Below, one piece after another: positions 1-9,191 of a stretch of DNA of 36,670 nucleotides. The stretch's first letter is position 1; every line of letters starts with the position of its first letter. The position numbers and the translations under genes are program-made. The stretch comes from Candidatus Woesearchaeota archaeon (GTDB lineage: Archaea > Nanobdellota > Nanobdellia > SCGC-AAA011-G17 > JACQNH01), in assembly GCA_016203175.1 (NCBI GenBank), contig JACQNH010000091.1, positions 1 through 36,670 of the forward strand. Direction: 5' to 3'. Below the pieces are notes generated by a model. That model made no database searches. It saw only the letters and a program-made list of their open reading frames with translations, and was not told the origin of the DNA.

Positions 1-2
1 AT

Positions 3-212
3 AATTGTGGATTAAAAATAGATAGAGATGTAAATGCTGCAAGAAATGTACTTCGTAGGGCTGGACAAGTCCTAATTAACGCCTTCGGACATCATGTAAG
101 ACCTAAATATCAGGAATCTTTATTAATTCAAAAATTAGGCAGGATGGATGAACAAGGAACTAGACGTGGTGAGTCTTCAAAGACAACAGACGCTGGAAGC
201 CCCCTGCTTTAG
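3..212 (+). pseudogene. tnpB: C-terminal part of an IS605/IS1341-type TnpB (RuvC-like) protein, truncated by the window start
   Basis: Frame 3 reads NCGLKIDRDVNAARNVLRRAGQ...GESSKTTDAGSPLL*; the 'CG...DRDVNAARN' block and the 'AGSP' tail are typical of TnpB C-termini. Confidence 0.85.
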
Positions 213-228
213 TTAGGGAGGATGTCAC
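196..228 (+). ncRNA. Putative right end of the TnpB element / 3' part of the omega-RNA (reRNA) scaffold
   Basis: GAAGCCCCCTGCTTTAGTTAGGGAGGATGTCAC overlaps the tnpB stop and can form a CCCT/AGGG hairpin, as expected for IS605-type right ends. The exact boundary is uncertain. Confidence 0.5.
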
Positions 229-455
229 TAGGTGAAATTAAAGATGATAAAGTTTTAATTGGAGAAGAAGTAAAAGGCTATAAATTAAAAACTAAAGAGC
301 TTAGCAATCCAATCTATGTTTCACCTGGACATAAAATCTCATTAGAAACCTCAAAAACCATTACAGAATACTTTTCCAATAAAGGTCATAAACTTCCAGA
401 ACCATTACATATAGCCCATAAATTTGCTTTAAAGATGAAAAAAGGTATAAAATAG
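222..455 (+). pseudogene. nfi: C-terminal fragment of endonuclease V (deoxyinosine 3'-endonuclease)
   Basis: GEIKDDKVLIGEEVKGYKLKTKELSNPIYVSPGHKISLETS...KLPEPLHIAHKFA matches the EndoV C-terminal pattern (SPGH...SLET...LPEPxxxAH). The N-terminal half is missing and the ORF starts inside the TnpB element end. Confidence 0.8.
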
Positions 456-525
456 ACATTAATAAGCTTTAAAAACCAATCCAAAGAAAGTTTTAAATAG
501 ATTTAGTACATATAAACTATACAAA

Positions 526-1692
526 ATGATAGAAATAATACAAGAAACTATTGATAAGGATTTAGAAGAAAATGTTACAGAACTAGAAACAGATCTTTTA
601 GAAGATCCAAAATATAATGTTGATTATGGTAAAGTCTTGGCTAACCTATTTGCCGGTCGTTATAAAAGTAAAAAAGCATGGGAAGAATTTGAAAAAAATG
701 GTACTAATATCAACTTAGAAGGGAAAGTTATTCAAGCTCATGCTAATAAAGAAGAAAATCTTTACATTAATGATAAACTATTCCATACAGATAAAATTAA
801 AAGAGTAAAGTTTGAAGATAATACGAGTTATGATACTTATGAAAAGGTTTTGACAAAAGCAGTTGATTTGTTGAGTGATAAAGACTTTAATGCTTCGAAA
901 GAATGGTTAGAAATAGCAAAAAAAACCCTAGAAAGTCAAAAAGTAATATGGCAAAAAGGAGTTTACACCAATGGAAAGTCTGTAAGGAATAATAGATTAG
1001 TTGTTAAATTTAGTAACAAAATCGGATTAGTTACAGTATTACAAAATGAAAATGTGTTTAATTATGTACTAGACTTAGTTGATAAGAAAATTGAATCAAA
1101 AGTTAAACCTGAACAATTAATACCTGATTTACCAGCATACCAAAATAAAAATAAGCCAATACCAGAACCAGTTTTAATTCCAATAAAAGAAGAAACCAAA
1201 ACTTATAGAAATGGAAACAATCCTCTAGAAAAAATAATAAGTGATAATGGATTAAACTTCTGGGAAAAGTTATATAGAATAAATAATACTTTGCTAAAAG
1301 ACGAAGCTACAGAAAAACAAGCATCAGAGGTAAATGGTCTATTTAGAGATCTTGTAACTAATTATAAACTTGGAACAAGAAATCCTTGGACCGATGTAGA
1401 GATAAAACGTATACAAACAGTACAAAATTTATTATCCCGTTATATTTTCTATAAAAGAAGTGGTTTTCTTGGTGGATTTAAAAAACACCTTAATCAAGGA
1501 AATAGAACACAAAGAGAATATGTAGTCGTAGAGGGGCAAACATTTGATGTAGAAAGTCTTAACGAACTAGGATATGATATCGCTCTTGCTCAACAAAATA
1601 ATAACGGCCATAAACCAATAAGATTTGTAGAAAGAGCTAAATGTTTATTTGGAAGAATTACAAATTATTTCTCTGCAAGAAAAGCAGCTTAA
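526..1692 (+). CDS. Hypothetical protein (388 aa)
   Basis: Long intact ORF; no family recognised. Confidence 0.7.
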   Translation: MIEIIQETIDKDLEENVTELETDLLEDPKYNVDYGKVLANLFAGRYKSKKAWEEFEKNGTNINLEGKVIQAHANKEENLYINDKLFHTDKIKRVKFEDNTSYDTYEKVLTKAVDLLSDKDFNASKEWLEIAKKTLESQKVIWQKGVYTNGKSVRNNRLVVKFSNKIGLVTVLQNENVFNYVLDLVDKKIESKVKPEQLIPDLPAYQNKNKPIPEPVLIPIKEETKTYRNGNNPLEKIISDNGLNFWEKLYRINNTLLKDEATEKQASEVNGLFRDLVTNYKLGTRNPWTDVEIKRIQTVQNLLSRYIFYKRSGFLGGFKKHLNQGNRTQREYVVVEGQTFDVESLNELGYDIALAQQNNNGHKPIRFVERAKCLFGRITNYFSARKAA

Positions 1693-1736
1693 TTTACTAA
1701 TTAATTTTATAAGTCAGTTATTTCTATTATTTTTAA

Positions 1737-1807
1737 GCGCCGTTGGTTTAGTGGTAGAATTTGAGCTTCCCAAGCTTAAGATGCGAGTTCGATTCTCGCA
1801 CGGCGCA
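1737..1807 (+). tRNA. tRNA-Gly (CCC)
   Basis: GCGCCGT/ACGGCGC acceptor stem, anticodon loop TTCCCAA, T-arm GCGAG TTCGATT CTCGC, discriminator A. Confidence 0.95.
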
Positions 1808-1942
1808 GTTATAATATTTTTAGATTTTAGCTTAATTTAGTAATGATTTTATTGATTATTTGTAAGATTTTACAATTCTTTTATTAGTTTTTACATAAAT
1901 TTAACCGATGATTATATAAATAAGTTATACTTTAAATCAAAT

Positions 1943-2131
1943 ATGGGATTCATAAACTTAAAAAAAGAAAAAATAAGAAGAATATTTTCAATTATACTAA
2001 TATTGACAGGGTTAATTCTATTGATCATTACCCCACCACTTAGGATTACCTTATTAGGGTATACTTTAAGTGGATTTGTTCTTGGGGGAATTCTTGGGCT
2101 TGTTGGGGTCATATTATTCTTAGAGGCCTAA
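1943..2131 (+). CDS. Small membrane protein (62 aa, two predicted TM helices)
   Basis: Hydrophobic segments; closely spaced with the next ORF on the same strand. Confidence 0.6.
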   Translation: MGFINLKKEKIRRIFSIILILTGLILLIITPPLRITLLGYTLSGFVLGGILGLVGVILFLEA

Positions 2132-2132
2132 A

Positions 2133-2381
2133 ATGGAAGATAAACTAAAAATTAAGAATATAAAGGATCTTGAGTTTAGTAGAACTTTATCCGATCAAAA
2201 CATTTTTTTGGTGCTGATTGGTACATTAATCATTTCGGTTTTATTCGCAGATATTAGTAACTTATTTATAAAAACAACAAAGGCGGAGCTTGTAATTGTT
2301 TTAACTTTATTTGCACTATTATTTTATTATTTGACAAGTAGGAGATTAAATTCAACTCTAAATACAATTAAGAACCTTTGA
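2133..2381 (+). CDS. Small membrane protein (82 aa)
   Basis: Two hydrophobic segments; starts directly after the previous ORF. Confidence 0.6.
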   Translation: MEDKLKIKNIKDLEFSRTLSDQNIFLVLIGTLIISVLFADISNLFIKTTKAELVIVLTLFALLFYYLTSRRLNSTLNTIKNL

Positions 2382-2424
2382 TAGAGAAGAAACAATTAAA
2401 AATCATTAAAATTAAGATATAATC

Positions 2425-4248
2425 ATGAAAAAGACATTTTTTATTACCACCCCAATCTACTACGTAAATGCTCCTCCAACAATAGGTTCAGCATATTCTA
2501 CAATAGTAGCAGATGTGTTAGCTAGATGGCATCGTCTTAAAAAAATAGATACATTTTTTTTAACAGGATTAGACGAAAATTCTTCTAAAACAGTTAAAGC
2601 AGCAAAAGAAAAAAACTATACTAATATCCAAAAATATACAAATGATATGGCAAGAATATGGAAAGAAGTCTGGAAAAGACTTAATATTTCTTACGACAAT
2701 TTCATTAGAACAACAGATCCAAAACATAAAAAAATTGCTCAAAATTATTTTAATAAAGTTTACAAAAAGAAAGATATTTATTTGGGAACTTACGAGGGTC
2801 TTTACTGTGAAGGATGTGAGGAATTTAAAAGGGGATTAGATTTAAAAAATGGCTTATGCCCCTATCACAAAACCACCCCAATAAAAATAAAAGAACAAAA
2901 CTATTTTTTTAAGCTTTCAAAATACCAAAATAAACTTATTAATTTAATAGAAAAAAATAAAAAATTTATTTTGCCAGAAAGTAGAAGAGAAGAGATTTTG
3001 AATTTTATTAAAACAGGTTTACATGATTTAAGTGTTTCTAGACCTAATCTTGAATGGGGTATAGATGTACCTTTTGATAAAAAACAAAAGTTGTGGGTAT
3101 GGTTCGATGCATTGTTGAACTATAAAACTGGTGTAAATAAAAGATACTGGAAAGACCAAGTTATCCATTTGGTAGGAAAAGACATACAAAAATTTCATTG
3201 TATAATATGGCCAGCTATTCTCTTAAGTACTAGAGAACCCTTACCAACAACAGTTTTTTCACATGGGTTTTTTACAATAAATGGCCAAAAAATTTCAAAA
3301 TCTTTAGGCAATGCAATAGGTCCAATAGAATTAGCAAATAAATATTCAGTAGATGCCTTAAGATACTATTTAATTAGAGAAATCCCTTTTGGTCAGGATG
3401 GGGATTTTTCAGAAAATGCTTTAAAAAATAGATTAAATAACGAATTGGCAAATGATTTAGGCAATTTGCTTTCAAGAACATTAACATTAGTAGAAAAATT
3501 CTTTGATAAAAAAATAAAAAAAGGAAAAATAGATTCAAAATTAAAAAATAAGTTAAATTTTAAAAAGATAGACTCTTTAATAGAAAATATAAACCCAACA
3601 GAAGCTTTATCAGAAATATGGAGATTCATTAAAGAAGTAAATAAATATATTAATGATAAAAAACCATGGGAAAATGAAAAAGAAAGAAAAGATGTTTTAT
3701 ACACTGCATTGGACAGTTTAAGGATTATAGCCTTGCTTTTATTCCCATTCATACCAGATACGTCAGAAAAAATAAATAAACAATTAAATATAAAATTAAC
3801 AAATTTCAAAGACGCTAAATTTGGTTTATTAAAAGAAGGGAAAATAAATAAAGGTGAAATTCTTTTTAAAAAGATTGAAGAACAAAAAATAAAAGAATTT
3901 AAAAACAACGAAATCAAACAAAAACCAATGGTAAAATATGAAGATTTCCAAAAACTTGAAATTAAAGTAGGTAAAATAAAATCAGCAAAAGAACATCCAA
4001 ATGCAGATAAATTATTAATTCTGGAAGTTGACACTGGTGATAGGGTAAGGCAAATTGTAGCAGGTATTAAAGGTCATTACACTTTAGAAGAATTAAAAGG
4101 AAAAGAGATTGTTGTCTTGACAAATTTAGAACCAAGAGACTTAAGGGGCTTTAAATCAGAAGGCATGTTATTAGCAGCATCAGATGATAACAAAATAGTT
4201 ATTCTAAAACCAGAAAAAGAAATAAAACCTGGATCTGGAGTTAAATAG
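2425..4248 (+). CDS. metG: Methionyl-tRNA synthetase with C-terminal tRNA-binding OB domain
   Basis: FFITTPIYYVNAPPTIGSAYS (HIGH region), KISKSLGN (KMSKS), Zn-type CEGCEEF...CPYH, and a C-terminal Trbp111-like domain (FQKLEIKVGKIKSAKEHPNADKLLILEVDTG). Confidence 0.96.
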   Translation: MKKTFFITTPIYYVNAPPTIGSAYSTIVADVLARWHRLKKIDTFFLTGLDENSSKTVKAAKEKNYTNIQKYTNDMARIWKEVWKRLNISYDNFIRTTDPKHKKIAQNYFNKVYKKKDIYLGTYEGLYCEGCEEFKRGLDLKNGLCPYHKTTPIKIKEQNYFFKLSKYQNKLINLIEKNKKFILPESRREEILNFIKTGLHDLSVSRPNLEWGIDVPFDKKQKLWVWFDALLNYKTGVNKRYWKDQVIHLVGKDIQKFHCIIWPAILLSTREPLPTTVFSHGFFTINGQKISKSLGNAIGPIELANKYSVDALRYYLIREIPFGQDGDFSENALKNRLNNELANDLGNLLSRTLTLVEKFFDKKIKKGKIDSKLKNKLNFKKIDSLIENINPTEALSEIWRFIKEVNKYINDKKPWENEKERKDVLYTALDSLRIIALLLFPFIPDTSEKINKQLNIKLTNFKDAKFGLLKEGKINKGEILFKKIEEQKIKEFKNNEIKQKPMVKYEDFQKLEIKVGKIKSAKEHPNADKLLILEVDTGDRVRQIVAGIKGHYTLEELKGKEIVVLTNLEPRDLRGFKSEGMLLAASDDNKIVILKPEKEIKPGSGVK

Positions 4249-4339
4249 TTTATTTCCTATAAGTTATTTTAAATTCTATACTATTCTCTACGATAATGCT
4301 TATATATTATCCCAATAACAAAAAATAGAGGTTAAGAAA

Positions 4340-4819
4340 ATGTTCGGCTTAAGAAATTCATTAAGAAATTTTGAAAATAATGTAAGAATCTCATTTTTAG
4401 CAGTTAAAAATGATATTGAAGGCTTAAATAAAACTATTTCATTAAATAAAAAACAAATAGAAGAAAATAAATCTCATATTGATATTTTTAAAAAGAGTTT
4501 AGGTAATTTTAAAGACGATATTCATGATAAAATAGATAATTTAAATAAGGAGATTCAGGAAATTAAGGGGTTAATAGAGTCTAAATCTAAAGATAATATA
4601 GCCTTTAATAAAGAGATCAAATCAGAAGTAAAATCTTTAAATAAAAAATTTAATGACCTAGAAGATAAAGTTAAAGTTTTAAAGCCTCAGGAAGAAGTAT
4701 CGGTTGAGAAAATATTTAAAGAAGAAACTCAAAGTAGCAAAACAAGACTTATAGCTGCAATAGTTTTAATTATAATTGTTGTTGGCTTAATTATTTATGG
4801 TATTACAACTTTAATTTAA
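4340..4819 (+). CDS. Coiled-coil protein with C-terminal TM anchor
   Basis: Heptad-rich body followed by the hydrophobic tail LIAAIVLIIIVVGLIIYGITTLI. Confidence 0.7.
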   Translation: MFGLRNSLRNFENNVRISFLAVKNDIEGLNKTISLNKKQIEENKSHIDIFKKSLGNFKDDIHDKIDNLNKEIQEIKGLIESKSKDNIAFNKEIKSEVKSLNKKFNDLEDKVKVLKPQEEVSVEKIFKEETQSSKTRLIAAIVLIIIVVGLIIYGITTLI

Positions 4820-5505
4820 ATCTTTACTAAACCTTTATTCTTAACTTGATCAGGTAAAATTAAAGAGAAGAATTTTACTAAATCCTTATTCATTACAAAT
4901 TCATAACCGAAATTTCCAAATATTATCTTTTTAAAGGCCTTACTACTTTGCATAGAATCGCCTTCTGTTATGAATTTTATATCTGTTGGCTTTCCTAAAT
5001 TTTTGTATAAATCCTCTGTTGTACTACCAATTTTAGTTTTATCTATTAAATATTTATTGAATGGTTCCGCTAATGTTATTCTTGTTAATATTCCTCCTTC
5101 AAAATGTAATAAAATTCCAGTTCCTAAAGTGTCTATTGATGAAGCATATTCCCAATTTAAAATATTAGGTGGATAAGACCTTTGAAAATCTGCATTCCCT
5201 AATTTTTCTTTAACCCTGTCTAAAGTATCTCCTAGTTTAACACCTTTAACACCTACTAAATCTGCAGATATCTTTTCTTTTATAATGTCATTCTCAGTTA
5301 TTTCATATAAATTCTCAACGTCCATAATTTCATTTGCGTTTCTTTTTGAGATGAATATTGCAAATAACACTAAAAGAATTATAACTAAAGCAGGGATTAA
5401 ATAAATCTTGTTAAAACTAGTTTGTATTTTAATTTCAGGTTTAACTTCTTTTACTTCTATAGGAGTTTCTTTTAAATCGACTTTCTTTGTTTTTCTCTTT
5501 GCCAT
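4816..5505 (-). CDS. Hypothetical protein with N-terminal TM segment
   Basis: Intact ORF, TM segment IYLIPALVIILLVLFAIFI; soluble part has two possible BamE/SmpA-like 'GDTLDRVKEKLG' / 'GSTTEDLYKNLGKP' repeats. Confidence 0.65.
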   Translation of the reverse strand: MAKRKTKKVDLKETPIEVKEVKPEIKIQTSFNKIYLIPALVIILLVLFAIFISKRNANEIMDVENLYEITENDIIKEKISADLVGVKGVKLGDTLDRVKEKLGNADFQRSYPPNILNWEYASSIDTLGTGILLHFEGGILTRITLAEPFNKYLIDKTKIGSTTEDLYKNLGKPTDIKFITEGDSMQSSKAFKKIIFGNFGYEFVMNKDLVKFFSLILPDQVKNKGLVKI

Positions 5506-5549
5506 TTTTAAATTTTCAAAATCTACTGTTTATCTACTTTATGATAATA

Positions 5550-5677
5550 TGGGCCCGAGCAGACTTTCAATGTTTTCTTTCCTTTCTTTACGAGGTTTCT
5601 TTTTAAAGAAAACTCTTTTGAACTGCCGACCCCTGCCTTATCAGAGCAGTGCTCTAGCCAGGCTGAGCTACGGACCC
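5550..5677 (-). tRNA. tRNA-Ile (GAU) with a 53-nt intron in the T-loop (59/60)
   Basis: Spliced: GGGTCCG TA GCTCAGCCTGGCTAGAGC A CTGCT CTGATAA GGCAG GGGTC GGCAG TTCAAAT CTGCT CGGGCCC A. Intron at 5564..5616; BHB junction TTCA/TGAA with AA^A and AG^T bulges. Confidence 0.9.
5564..5616 (-). other. tRNA-Ile T-loop intron
   Basis: 53 nt AGAGTTTTCTTTAAAAAGAAACCTCGTAAAGAAAGGAAAGAAAACATTGAAAG; removal restores a 7-nt TTCAAAT T-loop. Inner helix GAGTTTTCTTT:AAAGAAAACAT with one A.A mismatch. Confidence 0.85.
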
Positions 5678-5721
5678 TTAATCTTTTATTAATTCTAAGG
5701 GTTTTTAAAATTTATTAAAAT

Positions 5722-5808
5722 CGCCTCAGGCTGGACTCGAACCAGCGACCCCATGGTTTCTACACAGTCTTTAACAGCCATGTGCTCTACCTGCTGAGCT
5801 ACTGAGGC
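5722..5808 (-). tRNA. tRNA-Asn (GUU) with a 14-nt canonical (37/38) intron
   Basis: GCCTCAG acceptor; CATGG CTGTTA[AAGACTGTGTAGAA]A CCATG; T-arm GCTGG TTCGAGT CCAGC; discriminator G. Confidence 0.9.
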
Positions 5809-5856
5809 TTAGAAAGTAAACTATAAGAACTCATTTAAAAACCTTATCATAAAAGA

Positions 5857-6939
5857 TTATTCTAAAAATTCTTTATTTTTTATCTTATTAGGCAAATAAA
5901 CTTCGGATATAAAACTTATTCCTCTTGTAGCTAAAGCTTGTATTTCAACCTTACCATTCAATTCTTTCATCATTTTAAATTGTCTTTGCCAATCCTTATT
6001 ATTTTTAAACCATTCATATTCTGATACTTGTTTAATCCTGGCTAAATCCTGATCTGTTAATTTAATAAGTTGTTTTTTTAAATCATATTTTATAATATCA
6101 TCACAAGTTACTCCTACATATTTAACATTAGGTATAGTCAATCTTTCTGCTGCATGGGCCAATGCAATAGAACCATATTTCACTACAGAATAAATATATG
6201 CCCCAAAAATATCATTGTCACATAGCACATAAATTGGTAGATCTTTTTCCTCAGAAAGCCTTTGAAGCAATCTTCTTATTCCTCTTGTTGTCTGACCCTG
6301 AGAAGTAACTAAAATACAATTGTTTTTCTGCCAGAATCTATCTTCACTAAGTCGCTCATATATTGCAGCCTTCTCCATGTAAAGGACATATTTTGCATTT
6401 ATCTTTTTAAAATCCAATTCATCTGTAATAGAGGGTATAGAATAACCACCTTTACCTAATTTCGAACAGTCTATCGTATCCCCACTATCCCCTAAAACTA
6501 TATTTCCAACTATACTTCCCATTTTATTTGCAGAAACATGCATCTGTTCTCTAGACAATCCCGTTATAACCTCAAGATCTTCCAAAGCTTTGTCTGATTC
6601 TACTTGATCATCAACTATGTTAACATTAGTCCCTGGAATAGTTCTCTTAGCCATATAGAAAACGCCTCTTAAATGTTCATGCTTCCCACTTTCTAATAAT
6701 TCTTTTTTTAGAATACTTGCTACTTCAACGGTTTGTAAGAATTTCTTTGCATGTGCAACATTAAAAAAACTCCTAGTACCAGTTTTATCTCCTAATTTTA
6801 AGGTTCTAGTTTTTTTATCAAAAACTATATTACTTAAATTCCTTAATGGAAAAGTAATTTCAGGATTTTTAGCTTTTTTTAACTGTTCAACTATTTTTAA
6901 TCCAAATTCTTTTAATATATTTTTTTGATTTTTTACCAT
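5857..6939 (-). CDS. top6A: DNA topoisomerase VI subunit A (Spo11-like)
   Basis: Spo11/Top6A-like sequence: IYERLSEDRFWQKNNCILVTSQGQTTRGIRRLLQRL, VLCDNDIFGAYIYSV; adjacent to subunit B. Confidence 0.96.
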   Translation of the reverse strand: MVKNQKNILKEFGLKIVEQLKKAKNPEITFPLRNLSNIVFDKKTRTLKLGDKTGTRSFFNVAHAKKFLQTVEVASILKKELLESGKHEHLRGVFYMAKRTIPGTNVNIVDDQVESDKALEDLEVITGLSREQMHVSANKMGSIVGNIVLGDSGDTIDCSKLGKGGYSIPSITDELDFKKINAKYVLYMEKAAIYERLSEDRFWQKNNCILVTSQGQTTRGIRRLLQRLSEEKDLPIYVLCDNDIFGAYIYSVVKYGSIALAHAAERLTIPNVKYVGVTCDDIIKYDLKKQLIKLTDQDLARIKQVSEYEWFKNNKDWQRQFKMMKELNGKVEIQALATRGISFISEVYLPNKIKNKEFLE

Positions 6940-6940
6940 T

Positions 6941-8596
6941 TTACTCTAAAGTTTGTTGTTTTTCTCCAAGTGCTATACTTCCTTTAATCTCCTCTTTTTC
7001 ACTTTCTTTTGCTTCAGCCAATAAATCTTTTAAACCTTTCTTTAAAACTTTTTGTAAGCACTCTATGATTATACTTTTCTTTTCTCCACTTAAACTACTT
7101 AAAGCATCAGCTAATTCTGGAATGTACTTTTCAAATAAACTGACTTTCTCTCTTTGTTCTTTAGCTTTTACATTCTTCCTTATGTAAACTCCTAATCTCC
7201 TTCCGCATTCTTGAACAGCTAATTTTATCTCTTTAACAATTTCAGGGTAATGCGCAATTGCCTCTTTAGCCTCAGATGTAAAAGGAACCCAAACAGATGC
7301 AATATGAACAGCTAAAACCACAGGCCCAATTGGTAGATTCCCTGATGATTGTTGTAAACCATAAGCCCTCCAATTAGTTTCTTTAATCGCCTCTGTGGTT
7401 GCACAAGCGCTTTGTTGGTACAATAGTGGAACCCTATTTGCAAATCTCATTACTTTTATTGATTCTTCAGGATTTAATTCCCCCCCATAAGCTAATGCAC
7501 AGTCGATCTGGAATGGATAGCCCCTATAAACAGTTGGTGATCTTGTGATTGAAGTGTAAAACTCAGCCTTTATTTCAGTTTGAACACTTTTCAAAAAATC
7601 ATTCTCACCTATAGGGCTCAAGCAATCTGTCGGTGGCGCAATAACTTTGGCTTCCTGCATAGATTTATACAATTTTTCAACCTGATCATGCATTAAATTC
7701 TGCGGCTTATCATTAATATTTAATAATGCCTTAGTTATAATCTCCTTAGCAGTTCCACCTCCAATTCTGCAAAAATCGGTTGTTAAAAATGACTGTAAGT
7801 TTCTTGATTTAGTTTCCTTTAACATTCTCATTAATACCCCTAATTCAGTTCCATGTGGGTGCGGCTTAATCGCTTTTGGTTCTTTTGGTAAATTATTTGA
7901 AGCTCTTTTAAAAATAATCTTTTCATTATCGGGATTAACGTAACTTAATTGTAAATGTGGATTTGTAATTGAAGTTTGTCTTAAATATTCATCAACACCT
8001 TGTTTTCCTTTTTGATATCTCGCTTCTATTTCTAATTCAACCTTCACCCCGTGTGCTTTTGTTGTATCTAATGTCTCTTCTTTTTTAACTTCAGCTTGAT
8101 TTTTGTGGACATCTATAAACATCTCATAAAAGTGCATTTTCTTGTCTTTCGCAGTCTTACTCCAGACCTTTACAGCTTTTCCAGTTGTTAATTGTGAATA
8201 TAAAACTGCACCAGAAGCACCTATTCCTTGTAATCCTCGAGATTGTTTATTTTTTCCAAACTTACTTCCATATAATAATGAACAAAAAACACTCGGCAGG
8301 TTTTCCTTAACTATTCCAGGGCCATTATCTTCAACAGTAATTAGGAATCTCGTTTCAGTTAGTGTTTTAATAGTTACAATTCCTTCGGGTAATATTCTTG
8401 CATCTTCACATGCGTCAATCAAATTGTCTACTAACTCTTTTACCACAGTTAATAAAGCCTTACTTGGATTATCATAACCTAATAAATGCCTATTCCTCTC
8501 AAAAAAAGCACTAACACTTACTTGCCTTAATTCTTTTGCTAATTCTTCAGCACTTTTTTGCTGTAATTCCCCTTTTTTTTCTTTCATTAAAACCAC
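6941..8596 (-). CDS. top6B: DNA topoisomerase VI subunit B
   Basis: GHKL ATPase motifs ELVDNLIDACEDA, VEDNGPGI, SRGLQGIGASGAVLYSQ. Confidence 0.97.
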   Translation of the reverse strand: MVLMKEKKGELQQKSAEELAKELRQVSVSAFFERNRHLLGYDNPSKALLTVVKELVDNLIDACEDARILPEGIVTIKTLTETRFLITVEDNGPGIVKENLPSVFCSLLYGSKFGKNKQSRGLQGIGASGAVLYSQLTTGKAVKVWSKTAKDKKMHFYEMFIDVHKNQAEVKKEETLDTTKAHGVKVELEIEARYQKGKQGVDEYLRQTSITNPHLQLSYVNPDNEKIIFKRASNNLPKEPKAIKPHPHGTELGVLMRMLKETKSRNLQSFLTTDFCRIGGGTAKEIITKALLNINDKPQNLMHDQVEKLYKSMQEAKVIAPPTDCLSPIGENDFLKSVQTEIKAEFYTSITRSPTVYRGYPFQIDCALAYGGELNPEESIKVMRFANRVPLLYQQSACATTEAIKETNWRAYGLQQSSGNLPIGPVVLAVHIASVWVPFTSEAKEAIAHYPEIVKEIKLAVQECGRRLGVYIRKNVKAKEQREKVSLFEKYIPELADALSSLSGEKKSIIIECLQKVLKKGLKDLLAEAKESEKEEIKGSIALGEKQQTLE

Positions 8597-8637
8597 AAAA
8601 ATATTTTCTATTTATAAAGATATTTAATCTCTAAAAT

Positions 8638-9153
8638 TTATTCTTTGCTTTTAAATCTTTCAATCATCGCATAAACATGGCCATGAGGAGCTCCAGATAA
8701 TAATTTTTCAACAGCTCTTTTTGCAATTTCAACATTATTTATTAAACCAACAATTGTAACAGTTTTTCCATAAATAACAATAGTTGTATCTGTTAATTTC
8801 TCTAATAATTTTCTAACCTTTCCACCCTCACCAATTAATCTTCCTTTAATTCGTTCTTGTTTCTTCTTAGAATCACCAGAAAAATCTTTTATATTAATTA
8901 TTTCTGCACTATAATTTTCATCCAGTAAACAAATTGCTTCTTCAGGAGTTAAACCCCTTCCAATTATTAGGATAATATTCTTTGCTTGAAAAATATTAAA
9001 GCCATCTTCAGAGCTTATCTCAACTAAACCCTCTTTCGAGTCTATTTTAATGTTAACATTTAATTTTTTCTGTAATAATCTTTTAAAACTCCCTTTCTGT
9101 CCAATTAAAACAGCAACTCTTTCCTTTGGTATTCTTATTATTTCTGTAAACAT
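8638..9153 (-). CDS. KH-domain RNA-binding protein (Dim2/Pno1-like)
   Basis: Two KH motifs: VLIGQKGSFKRLLQKK and RLIGEGGKVRKLLEKLTDT; located between topo VI and aIF1A. Confidence 0.9.
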   Translation of the reverse strand: MFTEIIRIPKERVAVLIGQKGSFKRLLQKKLNVNIKIDSKEGLVEISSEDGFNIFQAKNIILIIGRGLTPEEAICLLDENYSAEIINIKDFSGDSKKKQERIKGRLIGEGGKVRKLLEKLTDTTIVIYGKTVTIVGLINNVEIAKRAVEKLLSGAPHGHVYAMIERFKSKE

Positions 9154-9191
9154 ATTTTATTAAAGATTTTATAGCTATTTAAAAATATTCA

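Noticed and set aside
1649-1840. ORF 63 aa on + strand
   Set aside because: Overlaps the end of the 388-aa ORF and the tRNA-Gly gene; spurious.
1912-2112. ORF 66 aa on - strand
   Set aside because: Antisense to the better-supported 62-aa membrane protein ORF.
3393-4034. ORF 213 aa on - strand
   Set aside because: Antisense to metG; Phe/Ser/Leu-rich composition is typical of shadow ORFs opposite AT-rich genes.
5408-5692. ORF 94 aa on + strand
   Set aside because: Overlaps the tRNA-Ile gene and the start of the 229-aa ORF on the other strand; no domain.
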